A stretch of DNA of 64,000 nucleotides, taken from assembly GCF_964212655.1 (NCBI RefSeq), contig NZ_OZ156465.1, positions 3,596,001 to 3,660,000 of the forward strand, written 5' to 3'. Below are positions 15,654 to 24,805 of this stretch, in pieces. Positions within the stretch are counted from its first letter, which is position 1. Every line of letters starts with the position of its first letter. This DNA comes from Candidatus Thiodiazotropha sp. LNASS1 (GTDB lineage Bacteria > Pseudomonadota > Gammaproteobacteria > Chromatiales > Chromatiaceae). The notes beneath the pieces are model-generated. The model ran no database searches and had not been told where the DNA came from. It saw nothing but the letters and a program-made list of their open reading frames with translations. A program made the position numbers and the translations under genes.

Positions 15654-17025
15654 GTATCTGCCGTTGATACTGTTTCTGGTGGTCTGTCTGGTGTTGCTGC
15701 TGGGCTATCCGGTTGCCTTTTCCCTCGGCGGCACCGCATTGGCATTCGCCTGGTTCGGCAGCCTGAACGGCTATTTCGACGATGCCTTCCTGCAGGCCCT
15801 GCCCAATCGCTTGTACGGCATCATGACCAACGAAACATTAATCGCGGTGCCGCTGTTCGTTTTCATGGGGGTCATGCTCGAGCGTTCCCGGGTGGCGGAA
15901 AATCTGCTCGATACCATGGCCGCCCTGTTCGGTCCACTGCGGGGTGGGCTCGGTATATCGGTAACCCTGGTCGGTATGTTGCTGGCGGCAAGTACCGGCA
16001 TTGTAGGTGCTACGGTGGTCACGATGGGTTTGCTGTCGCTGCCGACCATGCTGAGACGCAACTACCATCCGGCGATTTCAAGTGGTGTTATCTGTGCCGC
16101 CGGTACCCTCGGCCAGATCATTCCGCCTTCCATTATTCTGGTCTTGCTGGGCGATGTGCTCTCCGCCGCCTACCAGCAGGCGCAACTGAACATGGGGATC
16201 TTTTCCCCGGATACGGTCTCCGTTGGCGATCTGTTCGTTGGTGCGATGATCCCGGGCCTGCTGTTGGTGATGCTCTACCTTATCTACCTGGTCATCGTCG
16301 CCTTCGTCAAACCGGATTCGGTGCCTGCCATTCCCCGTGCCGAGCGGGAACAGGAACAGCAACTCCTGATGCGGGTGTTCAAGGTGCTGATGCCGCCCCT
16401 GCTACTGATCGTCGCTGTGCTCGGTTCCATACTCGGCGGCCTGGCTACACCCACCGAGGCGGCCTCCGTCGGTGCCATAGGTGCCATATTACTGGCGATC
16501 GGCCAGCGCCAGTTTACTTTGAAGACTCTGAAGGATGTGATGAGCGGCACCACCAAGGTCACCAGCATGGTGTTCATGATTTTCATTGGCGCCTCCCTCT
16601 TTTCTCTGGTTTTTCGTGGATTCGGCGGTGACGAACTGGTGACTGAACTGCTGACCGATCTGCCGGGCGGTGTGATCGGCGCCATGGTGGTCGTGATGCT
16701 GGTGATGTTCCTGCTCGGTTTCATCCTCGACTTCATCGAAATCACCTTCGTCGTGGTACCGATCGTCGGTCCGATCCTCCTCTCCATGGGGCTCGATCCG
16801 GTCTGGTTGGGTGTGATGATCGCCTTGAATCTGCAAACCTCCTTTCTGACACCGCCATTCGGTTTCGCACTCTTCTATCTTCGTGGTGTCGCCCCGAGAG
16901 AGGTGACCACAGGCGCCATCTACCGTGGCGTGGCGCCGTTCATAGTGATTCAGCTGGTTATGCTGGGGCTGTTGGCCTACTGGCCGCAACTGGCAACCTG
17001 GCTGCCGGCCATTGTTTACGGTTAG
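15646..17025 (+). CDS. dctM: TRAP transporter large permease (DctM family)
   Basis: The 459-residue protein has about 12-13 membrane helices and DctM hallmarks: VPLFVFMGVMLERS, GILGATV-like TGIVGATVVTMGLLS, GTLGQIIPPSI and ATPTEAASVGAIGAI. It moves the substrate delivered by a periplasmic binding protein, using sodium. ATG 15646 overlaps the small permease gene; an earlier in-frame ATG at 15622 is less likely. The TAG stop (17023-17025) is also the start of a family C repeat, so the repeat supplies the stop codon. The substrate is unknown; no binding-protein gene is found within the window. Confidence 0.92.
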   Translation: MAEYLPLILFLVVCLVLLLGYPVAFSLGGTALAFAWFGSLNGYFDDAFLQALPNRLYGIMTNETLIAVPLFVFMGVMLERSRVAENLLDTMAALFGPLRGGLGISVTLVGMLLAASTGIVGATVVTMGLLSLPTMLRRNYHPAISSGVICAAGTLGQIIPPSIILVLLGDVLSAAYQQAQLNMGIFSPDTVSVGDLFVGAMIPGLLLVMLYLIYLVIVAFVKPDSVPAIPRAEREQEQQLLMRVFKVLMPPLLLIVAVLGSILGGLATPTEAASVGAIGAILLAIGQRQFTLKTLKDVMSGTTKVTSMVFMIFIGASLFSLVFRGFGGDELVTELLTDLPGGVIGAMVVVMLVMFLLGFILDFIEITFVVVPIVGPILLSMGLDPVWLGVMIALNLQTSFLTPPFGFALFYLRGVAPREVTTGAIYRGVAPFIVIQLVMLGLLAYWPQLATWLPAIVYG

Positions 17026-17056
17026 GGCTGATTGGGATGGGTGTTAACGGGCCCTG
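17023..17056. repeat. Family C repeat, solo, overlapping dctM stop
   Basis: The unit TAGGGCTGATTGGGATGG continues GTGTTAACGGGCCCTG. It matches the inside-to-outside reading of the MITE terminus at 44750-44783 at about 27 of 34 positions. Its first three bases are the dctM stop codon. Confidence 0.7.
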
Positions 17057-17152
17057 AAAAGATTGGGATCAGGGGTGTTGATATGTATCGGCGATCCCCG
17101 GCAGACCGGGGATTCAACCAATATGTTGATACCGCTTGATCGACGCTTTGAA

Positions 17153-17584
17153 TCAATCCAATGGTATACGGATCTTCTGGCCGGGGTAGATCAGGTTGGG
17201 ATCTTTGATGACCTCGCGATTTGCTTCGAAGATTTTCGGGTAATCGGACGCCTTGCCGAGAAAGCGTCTGGCGATTGCTGAAAGCGTATCGCCGCTCTCA
17301 ATCGTATAGTACTCTACCTTGGCCTGTTGTTGTGGTGCGGTGACAGCATCGGCGGTGACTTCACTGACACCCTGAACATTGCCGGCGATCAGGACCGTCT
17401 TTTCCAGGGCTTCGGCACTTTCCGCGTTGCCTGACAATACCACCTTGCCATCATCAAAACTGACATCCAGGTCCTTGATGCCCGGATTGTCCGATTCGAT
17501 CTGCTGCTTTATCTTTTCAGCAGGATCGTCATCCTTGCCAAACAGTTTTTTTCCCAAATTTGCGGCGAAATCAAACAGCCCCAT
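17153..17584 (-). CDS. kbp: BON-LysM protein (Kbp/YgaU-like)
   Basis: The 143-residue protein has an N-terminal amphipathic stretch (MGLFDFAANLGKKLFG), a BON domain around residues 25-85 (DLDVSFDDGKVVLSGNAES) and a C-terminal LysM around 94-142 (TIESGDTLSAIARRFLG ... GQKIRIPLD). The architecture and the first residues match E. coli Kbp (YgaU), a cytoplasmic potassium-binding protein. There is no signal peptide. A strong AGGAGAG precedes the start. It is followed upstream by the dodecin gene in the same direction, 75 bp away, so the two may form a stress-related unit. Confidence 0.88.
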   Translation of the reverse strand: MGLFDFAANLGKKLFGKDDDPAEKIKQQIESDNPGIKDLDVSFDDGKVVLSGNAESAEALEKTVLIAGNVQGVSEVTADAVTAPQQQAKVEYYTIESGDTLSAIARRFLGKASDYPKIFEANREVIKDPNLIYPGQKIRIPLD

Positions 17585-17659
17585 TGTCTACTCTCCTATC
17601 GTATGTTAACTAAATTCATTTCGGTGTAATCCTCCCTGGAAATCCGGCCGGATAGCGGG

Positions 17660-17863
17660 TCAGTCTTTCAATACGAAAGTGACCTTCAATGTAACGCGGT
17701 ACTCGGTGACCTTGCCGTTACTGACGGATACCTGTTGATCCTTGACCCAGGCCCCCTTGATGTTTTTCAGCGTCTTGTTGGCGCGTTTGATGCCTTTGGT
17801 GACGGCATCATCAAAACCCTTATTGGATGAAGCGATGATTTCAGTAACTTTTGCGACTGACAT
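17660..17863 (-). CDS. Dodecin (flavin-storage protein)
   Basis: The 67-residue protein covers the whole family: a helix VTEIIASSNKGFDDAVTKGI, the loop KGAWVKDQQVSV with the conserved Trp39 that stacks on flavin, and the final strands EYRVTLKVTFVLKD. Dodecins form hollow dodecamers that bind and buffer FMN or riboflavin and protect against light-driven damage. AAGGAGATATC provides an excellent ribosome site. The gene lies upstream of the BON-LysM gene. Confidence 0.93.
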   Translation of the reverse strand: MSVAKVTEIIASSNKGFDDAVTKGIKRANKTLKNIKGAWVKDQQVSVSNGKVTEYRVTLKVTFVLKD

Positions 17864-18192
17864 GTGATATCTCCTTTATGGGATTTATTATGCGATCTGT
17901 GATTCGTCAACCTGTCGGTACGGTGGAAAATGATCTGATGCAAGCTGGACAGATCGATGTGCCGACAATTCAAGCTTAGGCAACCTTAAGATTCTATATC
18001 ACGTCCTCTTTGTTGGGTTGTAGCGATCGCAGAATTCTTTTTTTCGCGCGCTGCGAAACCCTGGTCCGCGGGTTCTCGCAGAGGCTGCAGATCAGCCTGT
18101 AGCATAGGATAGTGGGGCGCTTCCCAACAGGAGAAGCCAGGAAAAGACACAAAAATTTTCAAACAATCGGCAGCGTATATGTGCCGCAGTGG
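17864..18192. other. Intergenic gap between dodecin and rdgB
   Basis: I see no ORF, tRNA or repeat of the dispersed families in these 329 bp. The dodecin ribosome site and presumably its promoter lie at the left end. A GCGATCGC palindrome near 18024 followed by AGAATTCTTTTTTT is the only notable local feature. Confidence 0.5.
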
Positions 18193-18801
18193 TTAGCCGC
18201 TCAACGCGTGCAGCAGTTTTTTGAGAGCCTGTCCCCGGTGGCTCAGGCTGTTTTTCACTTCCGGTGCGAGTTCTGCAGAACTGCAGTCATGGGTGGGGAC
18301 ATAAAAGATCGGATCATAACCAAACCCGTTTTCTCCCCGCGGTTGGAGCAGTATGCGCCCTTCCCATGTGCCCTGGCAGATGATCGGTGTCGGATCCTCG
18401 GCGTGTCGCATATAGACCAGCAGGCATTGGAATCTGGCACTGCGCTGCTCCTCGGGTATATCTTTGAGATGATCCAGCAGTTTCTGCAGATTTGCCTCGT
18501 CTGTCGAGCCGGGGCCGGCGAAACGGGCGGAATAGATTCCGGGTGCGCCATTCAGGGCATCCACTTCGATACCTGAGTCATCGGCTATGGCGGGTAACCC
18601 GCTCAGGCTTGCTGCATGACGTGCCTTTTTGATGGCGTTCTCAACAAAGCTGAGTCCATCTTCGATCGCATCCGGAATATTAAACTCCTTTTGTGCGACT
18701 ACCGTGATCTGCTCACTCGCAAGCAGTTGGTTGATTTCGCGAACCTTGCCTGCATTGTTGCTGGCCAGAACAATTTTCTCGCCTGTATGTTGTCCACTCA
18801 T
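18193..18801 (-). CDS. rdgB: dITP/XTP pyrophosphatase (HAM1/RdgB)
   Basis: The 202-residue enzyme hydrolyses non-canonical purine triphosphates (dITP, XTP) and so keeps them out of DNA. The family is recognised by [15 protein letters not shown] at the N-terminus, the middle motif [27 protein letters not shown], and the C-terminal [11 protein letters not shown] and [10 protein letters not shown]. Length is normal. It lies 97 bp downstream of rph in the same direction, a common pairing in gammaproteobacteria. Confidence 0.95.
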   Translation of the reverse strand: MSGQHTGEKIVLASNNAGKVREINQLLASEQITVVAQKEFNIPDAIEDGLSFVENAIKKARHAASLSGLPAIADDSGIEVDALNGAPGIYSARFAGPGSTDEANLQKLLDHLKDIPEEQRSARFQCLLVYMRHAEDPTPIICQGTWEGRILLQPRGENGFGYDPIFYVPTHDCSSAELAPEVKNSLSHRGQALKKLLHALSG

Positions 18802-18897
18802 TCCTGTCTACCTGTTCCCATTGTTGGAGAAATATCCTTAAAATCCGGCTATCCCTTTTTATGCATTGATTTCCATAAGCTTGTGTTCTGACCCTGT

Positions 18898-19614
18898 TCA
18901 GTCGTTGAGAACCTGTTTCTGAATCTGGATTATCTGCGCTATGCCTTGCTGGGCCAGGTCCAGCATGGCATTCAACTCATCACGGCTGTAAGCCACACCC
19001 TCAGCTGTGCCTTGGACCTCGATGAATCCACCCTGGTCATTCATCACAACATTCATATCAGTCTCGGCATTCGAGTCCTCGGCATAGTCAAGGTCGAGCA
19101 CCGGTTCGCCATTGTAGACACCCACTGAGACGGAGGCGACCATGTCCAGCATGGGATCATCATCCAGCAGCCCGAGACTGCGTGTGTGATTGATGGCGTC
19201 GACCAGCGCGACACAAGCACCGGTAATGGATGCGGTTCGGGTCCCGCCATCGGCCTGGATTACATCGCAATCAAGGGTAATGGTTCTTTCGCCCAAACGC
19301 TTGAGGTCCACTGCGGCACGCAGCGAGCGGCCGATCAGACGCTGTATCTCGAGGGTGCGTCCCCCCTGCTTTCCACGGGCCGCTTCTCGTCCCATGCGAT
19401 CGGTGGTTGACCTGGGCAGCATGCCATATTCAGCGGTAATCCAGCCTTGGCCAGTACCCTTGAGAAACCGCGGTATCTGTTCTTCGACGCTGGCGGTGCA
19501 GATTACCTGGGTGTCGCCGAAGCTGACCAAGACCGATCCCTCGGCATGTTTTGTATATTGACGCGCAATGGTGATCGGTCGCAGTTCGTCAGCTTGGCGT
19601 GCGGATGGTCTCAT
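18898..19614 (-). CDS. rph: Ribonuclease PH
   Basis: The 238-residue enzyme is a phosphate-dependent 3' exoribonuclease that trims tRNA precursors. Family signatures include [14 protein letters not shown] at the start, [57 protein letters not shown] and [17 protein letters not shown]. Length and start are standard. It is upstream of rdgB and separated from the YjgR-like gene by a 273-bp gap with an inverted family A pair. Confidence 0.96.
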   Translation of the reverse strand: MRPSARQADELRPITIARQYTKHAEGSVLVSFGDTQVICTASVEEQIPRFLKGTGQGWITAEYGMLPRSTTDRMGREAARGKQGGRTLEIQRLIGRSLRAAVDLKRLGERTITLDCDVIQADGGTRTASITGACVALVDAINHTRSLGLLDDDPMLDMVASVSVGVYNGEPVLDLDYAEDSNAETDMNVVMNDQGGFIEVQGTAEGVAYSRDELNAMLDLAQQGIAQIIQIQKQVLND

Positions 19615-19761
19615 CAGAGAATCGACTCCATTGTTACTATCGGGTTCCGGCCTGACTCGATCAAACCGCTGTGAATATCGGGGGCGACATTATCGGTGAA
19701 AGCGGCAGTGTTGTCAGCCTTTCAGAAAAATTGTCACAATTCGGCGAGTGCCACTACCAGC

Positions 19762-19849
19762 GTAGAGTGCGGCTTGCCGCGCCATAACCCTGCATCAGCG
19801 TGGCACTGGTATGTCTAGAGGATCAGTGGTGCGGCAAGCCGCACCCTAC
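19762..19849. repeat. Inverted pair of family A repeats followed by T tract
   Basis: The 23-bp segment 19762-19784 is matched by the reverse complement of 19827-19849 at 21 of 23 positions, and each arm is itself a GTGCGGC palindrome. Eight T residues follow at 19851-19858 on the + strand. It lies in the gap between the YjgR-like gene and rph, both on the minus strand. Confidence 0.75.
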
Positions 19850-19887
19850 ATTTTTTTTACGCTAGATCATTTTAGTGATGGTGATGT

Positions 19888-21378
19888 TCAGCCACGGCCA
19901 CCGATGATTGATCCCAGGATGCCACGAACGATCTGTCGTCCCAGTTTCGATCCAATGGCGCGCGCCACCGACTTGGCGAAGGCCTCGCCGACACTCTGCC
20001 GCCGGGAACCACCGCTGCTTCTGCCGGCCTTTTTCCGAGCCTTCTCTTCGGCTTCTCTCTTCGTCTGCTCCTGCCGTCGCTTGATCAACTCCTCTTCTCG
20101 TTTCTTCAGCATTTCATAGGCTGATTCCCTGTCGATCTCCGCACTATAGGTGGTGTTGAAGGGTGAACGCTTGATGATCTTTTCTCGCTCAGTCTCACCG
20201 ATCGGTCCGAATTGAGAGCGGGGAGGGGACATCAGTGTCCGTTCCACTACACTGGGTACGCCTTTTTTGTCCAGGGTGGAGATCAGGGCTTCGCCCACCC
20301 CCAGATTGCTGATCACTTCCACGGTGTCGAAGGCCGGGTTTTCACGGAAGGTTTCAGCGGCAGCCTTGACGGCCTTTTTGTCCCGCGGGGTAAAGGCCCG
20401 CAAGGCGTGCTGGATGCGATTGCCCAATTGACCTATCACCTCATCCGGCACGTCGTTGGGGTATTGGGTTATAAAGAATACCCCCACACCTTTGGATCGT
20501 ATCAGCCTGACAACCTGGGTGATTTTTTCCAGCAGTGCCTTGGGTGCACTGCTGAACAGCAGATGCGCCTCATCGAAAAAGAAGACCAACTCCGGCAGAT
20601 CGGCGTCACCCCTTTCCGGCAGCTCCTCCATCAGTTCGGAGAGAAGCCACAACAGGAAGGTGGCATAGATGCGCGGTGAGTGGTACAGGGTGGTGGCATC
20701 GAGAATGCTGACCACACCCCTACCCGAAAAGTCAGTCTGCATAAGGTGCTCAATCTGAATCGCGGGTTCGCCGAAAAAGACCTCGCCGCCGGCCTCTTCC
20801 AGGACCAGTAACCTGCGCAGAATGGCGGTGACACTCTGCTTGGAGACACGGCCGTATTCCCGTTCCAGTGTCTTGCTGTTGTCCGCAACCCAATTCAGCA
20901 TCGATCTCAGGTCTTTCAGGTCAAGCAGCAACAACCCCTCGTCGTCAGCCAGACTGAAAGCGATCTGCAACACACCCTCCTGGGTCTCATTCAACTCCAG
21001 CAGGTTCGCCAGCAGGGTCGGCCCCATCTCGGAAACCGTGGTACGCACTGAGTGTCCCTGTTTCCCGTAGACGTCCCAGAAGAGTACCGGGCAGGGCTCG
21101 AATTGATGGCCCTCGATTTTGATATATTCCAATCTCTCCGTGATTTTGGGGTGTGTTTTGCCGCTACCCGCGAGGCCCGATAGATCACCCTTGACGTCGG
21201 CGGTAAATACCGGCACACCCAGGCGTGAAAAGGACTCCGCCAGTACCTGCAGGGTGACTGTCTTGCCGGTGCCGGTGGCTCCCGTGATAAGACCGTGTCG
21301 ATTCGCCATGCCTGCATTGAGCAGGATCTGCTGAGTGCCATTGCCGCCAAGCAGGATCTTGTTGTCTGTCATCATCAT
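19888..21378 (-). CDS. yjgR: HerA/FtsK-like ATPase of the DUF853 (YjgR) family
   Basis: The protein is about 496 residues from the ATG triplet at 21378-21370 (three adjacent in-frame ATG codons; a further ATG at 21402 is possible). Walker A is ITGATGTGKTVTLQ, Walker B is LVFFFDEAHLLF, and the middle carries GVVSILDATTLYHSPRIY. After the ATPase domain come GLGVGEALIS-like LGVGEALISTLDKKGVPS and a charged coiled region (KKREEELIKRRQEQTKREAEEK written here in part) with a Gly-rich tail SIIGGRG. The family is common and conserved but its role is not established; DNA translocation is the usual guess from homology to HerA. Confidence 0.88.
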   Translation of the reverse strand: MMMTDNKILLGGNGTQQILLNAGMANRHGLITGATGTGKTVTLQVLAESFSRLGVPVFTADVKGDLSGLAGSGKTHPKITERLEYIKIEGHQFEPCPVLFWDVYGKQGHSVRTTVSEMGPTLLANLLELNETQEGVLQIAFSLADDEGLLLLDLKDLRSMLNWVADNSKTLEREYGRVSKQSVTAILRRLLVLEEAGGEVFFGEPAIQIEHLMQTDFSGRGVVSILDATTLYHSPRIYATFLLWLLSELMEELPERGDADLPELVFFFDEAHLLFSSAPKALLEKITQVVRLIRSKGVGVFFITQYPNDVPDEVIGQLGNRIQHALRAFTPRDKKAVKAAAETFRENPAFDTVEVISNLGVGEALISTLDKKGVPSVVERTLMSPPRSQFGPIGETEREKIIKRSPFNTTYSAEIDRESAYEMLKKREEELIKRRQEQTKREAEEKARKKAGRSSGGSRRQSVGEAFAKSVARAIGSKLGRQIVRGILGSIIGGRG

Positions 21379-21650
21379 TTTTCCCGGGTCGCGAGTTGAC
21401 AAATATTTAACATTCTCGACTGTTATGCATCACTTTTTCGGTTAGACTCAGCCAACGATAGGTCATAAGTCCATATCCCGGTCACACTATTTAACATGCC
21501 TGTCGGGATTTGGCGAATCGACGAGTCTGTAATGTTCACGGATAATGTTTTCGTCAGGGATTGTACCGAACTGACCCTGGGTTGAGGCCTTAGCAGTCTG
21601 GGGTTGGCTCTGGAGCGAACGGGTCCTACTCACGATTGGGGAGTTGACAG

Positions 21651-22571
21651 ATGCGTTGGAGAGGTCAGCGAAAAAGCGACAATATCGAGGATCGCAGAGG
21701 TATGCGTGCGCCATCCCCGATGGGCGGGTTTGGTGGCGGTGGCGGTCTGCTCAATCTGCTGCCCGCGGTGTTCAAACTGCTTGGATTCAAGGGTGGTATG
21801 GTCGCGGTTCTGGCAATTGGCGCTTATGCCTTGATGAGCGGCAATCTTGGATCCATCCTGGGAGGGGGTGGGGGACAGGAGAATCTCTCCACCCATGAGG
21901 CCGGTCCGGTCAAACAAAGCGCGGAAGAGAAGAATCTGGTCGATTTCGTCTCGGTGGTATTGGCCGATACCGAGGATACCTGGCATAAGCTTTTCAGTCA
22001 GTTGGGCAGCAAGTATGAGGAACCGAATCTGGTTCTGTTTCGAGGTGCCACCAAGACAGCCTGCGGCTTCGGTCAGGCGGCAATGGGGCCGTTCTACTGC
22101 CCCGGCGACCACAAGGTCTACATCGATCTCTCTTTCTACAGTGATTTGAAAAATCGCTTCAAAGCGCCCGGTGACTTCGCCCAGGCCTATGTGATCGCCC
22201 ACGAAGTCGGGCATCATGTGCAGACCCTGCTGGGGATTTCGCAAAAGGTACAAAAGGCGAAACGATCACTGAGCGAGGTGGAGGGGAATAAGCTCTCTGT
22301 CCGCCAGGAGCTGCAGGCAGACTGTTTTGCGGGTATCTGGGCCTATAATGCTGACCGTTCACGCCAATTACTGGAATCGGGGGATATCGAGGAGGGATTG
22401 AATGCGGCGAGCGCTATCGGTGACGATCGCTTGCAGAAACAGTCGCAGGGCTATGTCAGCCCGGACTCTTTCACCCATGGTAGTTCTGCGCAGCGGGTCA
22501 AATGGTTCAAGATCGGTTTTCAGGGTGGCGATTTAAAACAGTGTGATACCTTTTCCGCGAAATCACTGTAG
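21651..22571 (+). CDS. ypfJ: YpfJ-family membrane-anchored zinc metallopeptidase
   Basis: The 306-residue protein starts MRWRGQRKSDNIEDRRG, as the family does, and has a Gly-rich stretch and one membrane segment near residues 38-65. The zinc-peptidase signature HEVGHHVQ lies about residue 184, with a downstream ELQADCFAGIWAY that would supply the third ligand. The last part, ALQKQSQGY-like RLQKQSQGYVSPDSFTHGSS, is typical. Substrate and function are unknown. It is divergent from the YjgR-like gene across 248 bp without recognised elements. Confidence 0.92.
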   Translation: MRWRGQRKSDNIEDRRGMRAPSPMGGFGGGGGLLNLLPAVFKLLGFKGGMVAVLAIGAYALMSGNLGSILGGGGGQENLSTHEAGPVKQSAEEKNLVDFVSVVLADTEDTWHKLFSQLGSKYEEPNLVLFRGATKTACGFGQAAMGPFYCPGDHKVYIDLSFYSDLKNRFKAPGDFAQAYVIAHEVGHHVQTLLGISQKVQKAKRSLSEVEGNKLSVRQELQADCFAGIWAYNADRSRQLLESGDIEEGLNAASAIGDDRLQKQSQGYVSPDSFTHGSSAQRVKWFKIGFQGGDLKQCDTFSAKSL

Positions 22572-22682
22572 TTAAATCTGATGCGGTATCCCATGTGCAA
22601 TCATTGGTGGGTGTTGTCAGCCAAACAAGGTTATGCATGAAGGAACCCGTGACGAGAATAAGTTGATAGGAGAGGATTAGTT

Positions 22683-22967
22683 ATGGGTATAATTTCCTGG
22701 ATAGTGCTTGGACTGATCGCAGGTGCGTTGGCTAAGTGGTTGATGCCCGGTAAGGATGGTGGCGGTCTGATAATAACCACATTGTTGGGGATAGCTGGCG
22801 CTATGGTGGGCGGTTATGTCGGTTCATTCATCGGACTGGGCAGTACCGCCGGACTGAGTATCCCCAGTATTCTTACTGCCACCGCGGGTGCGTTTCTTAT
22901 ACTCTTCGCTTACCGGCTGGTCAAACAGCCCGATAAGGGGAATGACACTGGCGGTGCTCCCGACTAG
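22683..22967 (+). CDS. GlsB/YeaQ/YmgE-family small membrane protein
   Basis: The 94-residue protein has three hydrophobic helices and the family features ISWIVLGLIAGALAKWLMPG, GLIITTLLGIAGAMVGGYVG and the terminal LILFAYRLVK. Members are stress-induced inner-membrane proteins of unknown mechanism. Its TAG stop (22965-22967) is the first part of a family C repeat, as with dctM. A purine-rich AGGAGAGG precedes the start. Confidence 0.88.
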   Translation: MGIISWIVLGLIAGALAKWLMPGKDGGGLIITTLLGIAGAMVGGYVGSFIGLGSTAGLSIPSILTATAGAFLILFAYRLVKQPDKGNDTGGAPD

Positions 22968-22998
22968 GGTCTGTTAACACGCATCCAATTGGCCCTAT
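22965..22998. repeat. Family C repeat, solo, overlapping glsB-like stop
   Basis: TAGGGTCTGTTAACACGCAT followed by CCAATTGGCCCTA matches the outside-to-inside reading of the 44511 terminus at about 27 of 34 positions. The TAG at its start is the stop codon of the small membrane protein gene; its other end reaches the stop of the convergent phosphatase gene. Confidence 0.7.
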
Positions 22999-23882
22999 TC
23001 AATATCGATATCGTCGACAAACTTGCGCAGGTCTTTGATGGCTTTCGTCACATCGACCTGCTCTGCAGGGGTGCTGAGCAGATCCCTTTTCTTGCGTGAA
23101 ATGGACATGCTGAAATCGGCGGGTGCCAGCTTGGCTTCCTTCTCCCGCCATTTCAATGCGACCACTGTGACGTTGTCGCTCTCGGGGTGGCTCGTGGCTG
23201 CGGCGTTGTTGGCCAGTTGGGCAATTTTTTTCACCAAAGACGCCTGATCCTTGTACAGGGTATCGACCATCGGGCGCTCTGCCAGCGGTCCCCAAAAGCC
23301 ATCGCTGCAGAGCAATACCACGTCACCTTCCTTGAGTTCATGCGGTCCGCTGAGTTCCGCGACCGGACGGTTGTTGGTGCCGCCAAGGCAACGGGTTACA
23401 TAGTTGCGGAATTTATGCGTGTGTACCTGTGCCGAAGAGATGAGCCCCTGTTGACGCAGATGTTCCACATAGGAGTGATCGTCGGTACGGAGATGGATCA
23501 CCCCATCGCGCATAATATAGAGACGGCTGTCACCGATATGCGCCCAATAGGCGTTATCCTCCTGAACCAGGCACAGCACCCCCGTGGTGCGGGGTTCTAT
23601 CGGCGGCTCCTGCTTGCTGCCGAATTCGAGGATTTCCCGATGACTCATCTCCATCAGTCCGGAGAGGAAAAAGCGTGGATTGGCAATGGGTTTGCGGCTG
23701 GTGAGGAATGCCTTGCGTGCATTGTCCATTAATATCTGCGCAGCCATCTCTCCCTTAGGGTGGCCACCCATGCCATCCGCCAGGGCCAGCAGGATGGAAT
23801 CAGGCGCCTCCATGATCAGGTAACGGTCCTGATTCATGGTACGGTCTCCCAACAAGGTATATTGCGCCGTTTCGTATTTCAC
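22995..23882 (-). CDS. PP2C-type serine/threonine protein phosphatase
   Basis: The 295-residue enzyme has the metal-binding motifs of the family: GDRTMNQDRYL near the N-terminus, LALADGMGGHPKGE, HIGDSRLYIMRDG, LLCSDGFWG, and SDNVTVVAL. About 55 C-terminal residues extend past the catalytic core (SMSISRKKRDLL and a final acidic DDIDIE). Its ATG overlaps the stop of the kinase gene upstream (ATGA), so it is coupled to it and most likely reverses that kinase. No type VI secretion genes are near, which argues against a PppA role. Confidence 0.93.
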   Translation of the reverse strand: MKYETAQYTLLGDRTMNQDRYLIMEAPDSILLALADGMGGHPKGEMAAQILMDNARKAFLTSRKPIANPRFFLSGLMEMSHREILEFGSKQEPPIEPRTTGVLCLVQEDNAYWAHIGDSRLYIMRDGVIHLRTDDHSYVEHLRQQGLISSAQVHTHKFRNYVTRCLGGTNNRPVAELSGPHELKEGDVVLLCSDGFWGPLAERPMVDTLYKDQASLVKKIAQLANNAAATSHPESDNVTVVALKWREKEAKLAPADFSMSISRKKRDLLSTPAEQVDVTKAIKDLRKFVDDIDIE

Positions 23883-24805
23883 GAAATCGCCCTCTCCTCA
23901 CCGATCAGGTTCGAAATGGCGCTTTCGCTATCGAGCTTGTCGACCTGCAGTGCCTGCAGCAGTTCGCCGGCATTCTGGGGCCGCTTCTCATACTCGATCT
24001 CCATTGCCCAGTCGATCGCCTCCAACATGCTTGCCGGATAGCGGCGACGGTAGATCCTGGCTGCGGGTTTCAATTTTTCCTTGGCATGGCGTTCGATGGC
24101 GGATGGCGGTGCTTTGCCGTCGAGGCAGGCGCGCATACTGGCGCCGATGGCATACACGTCGCTCCAGGGTCCGACATTGCCCGACTGGTAATATTGCTCG
24201 ACCGGAGAGAAACCTGTCGTGACCACACGTCCTGTCCGACTCCCCTCATTCTGCACTTCATGCACTGCGCCAAAATCGAGTAGCAGCGGATTGCCGCCGG
24301 TACGAAGGTGGATATTGCTCGGCTTGATGTCCAGATGAAGCAGGTGGCGCGAGTGAATCAGGTTGAGGGCATCGAGTATCGGTGGGAATACGGTCATCAG
24401 GAAGCGCGTGCTGAGACTGCCGCTACGCTTTTTGATGTAGCTGGCAAGGTTCTTGCCGCGCTCATGATCCATCACCAGATAGCCGGTGTTGTTGGCAAGA
24501 AAGAAACCTCTTACCTGCACGATATTGGGATGACGCAGCGAGGCCAGGACCTTGGCTTCCTGATAGAAGAGTCGCAGGCTGCGATTGAAATTATCGGCCT
24601 GTTTGTCATCCAGGGGGATCACCTTGCCATTGCCCCCTCTCTTCGCAAGCTTTTTGGGCAAAAACTCCTTGATGATGACCTCATCCTGAGTATCTTCATC
24701 CTCGGCCAGATAGATCAGGCTGAAGCCACCGCTCGCGACCACCTTCATGATCACGTAGCAGTCGATTTCAGTACCTTCCGTCAGACTGTCTCGGAGCTTA
24801 TCCAT
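23879..24805 (-). CDS. Hanks-type serine/threonine protein kinase
   Basis: The 308-residue soluble kinase has the Gly loop VASGGFSLIYLA, the ATP-anchoring Lys46 in VIIKEF, the catalytic loop HLLHLDIKPSN with Asp159 and Asn164, and DFGAVHE at 177. The usual Arg before the catalytic Asp is Leu (HLD), so it is a non-RD kinase and may not need activation-loop phosphorylation. There is no membrane segment or PASTA repeat. It overlaps the PP2C phosphatase gene by 4 bp. Targets are unknown. Confidence 0.92.
   Translation of the reverse strand: MDKLRDSLTEGTEIDCYVIMKVVASGGFSLIYLAEDEDTQDEVIIKEFLPKKLAKRGGNGKVIPLDDKQADNFNRSLRLFYQEAKVLASLRHPNIVQVRGFFLANNTGYLVMDHERGKNLASYIKKRSGSLSTRFLMTVFPPILDALNLIHSRHLLHLDIKPSNIHLRTGGNPLLLDFGAVHEVQNEGSRTGRVVTTGFSPVEQYYQSGNVGPWSDVYAIGASMRACLDGKAPPSAIERHAKEKLKPAARIYRRRYPASMLEAIDWAMEIEYEKRPQNAGELLQALQVDKLDSESAISNLIGEERAIS

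Noticed and set aside
22995-24805. Type VI secretion PppA/PpkA pair
   Set aside because: No T6SS structural genes are in the window and the kinase lacks the usual membrane and C-terminal parts of PpkA.
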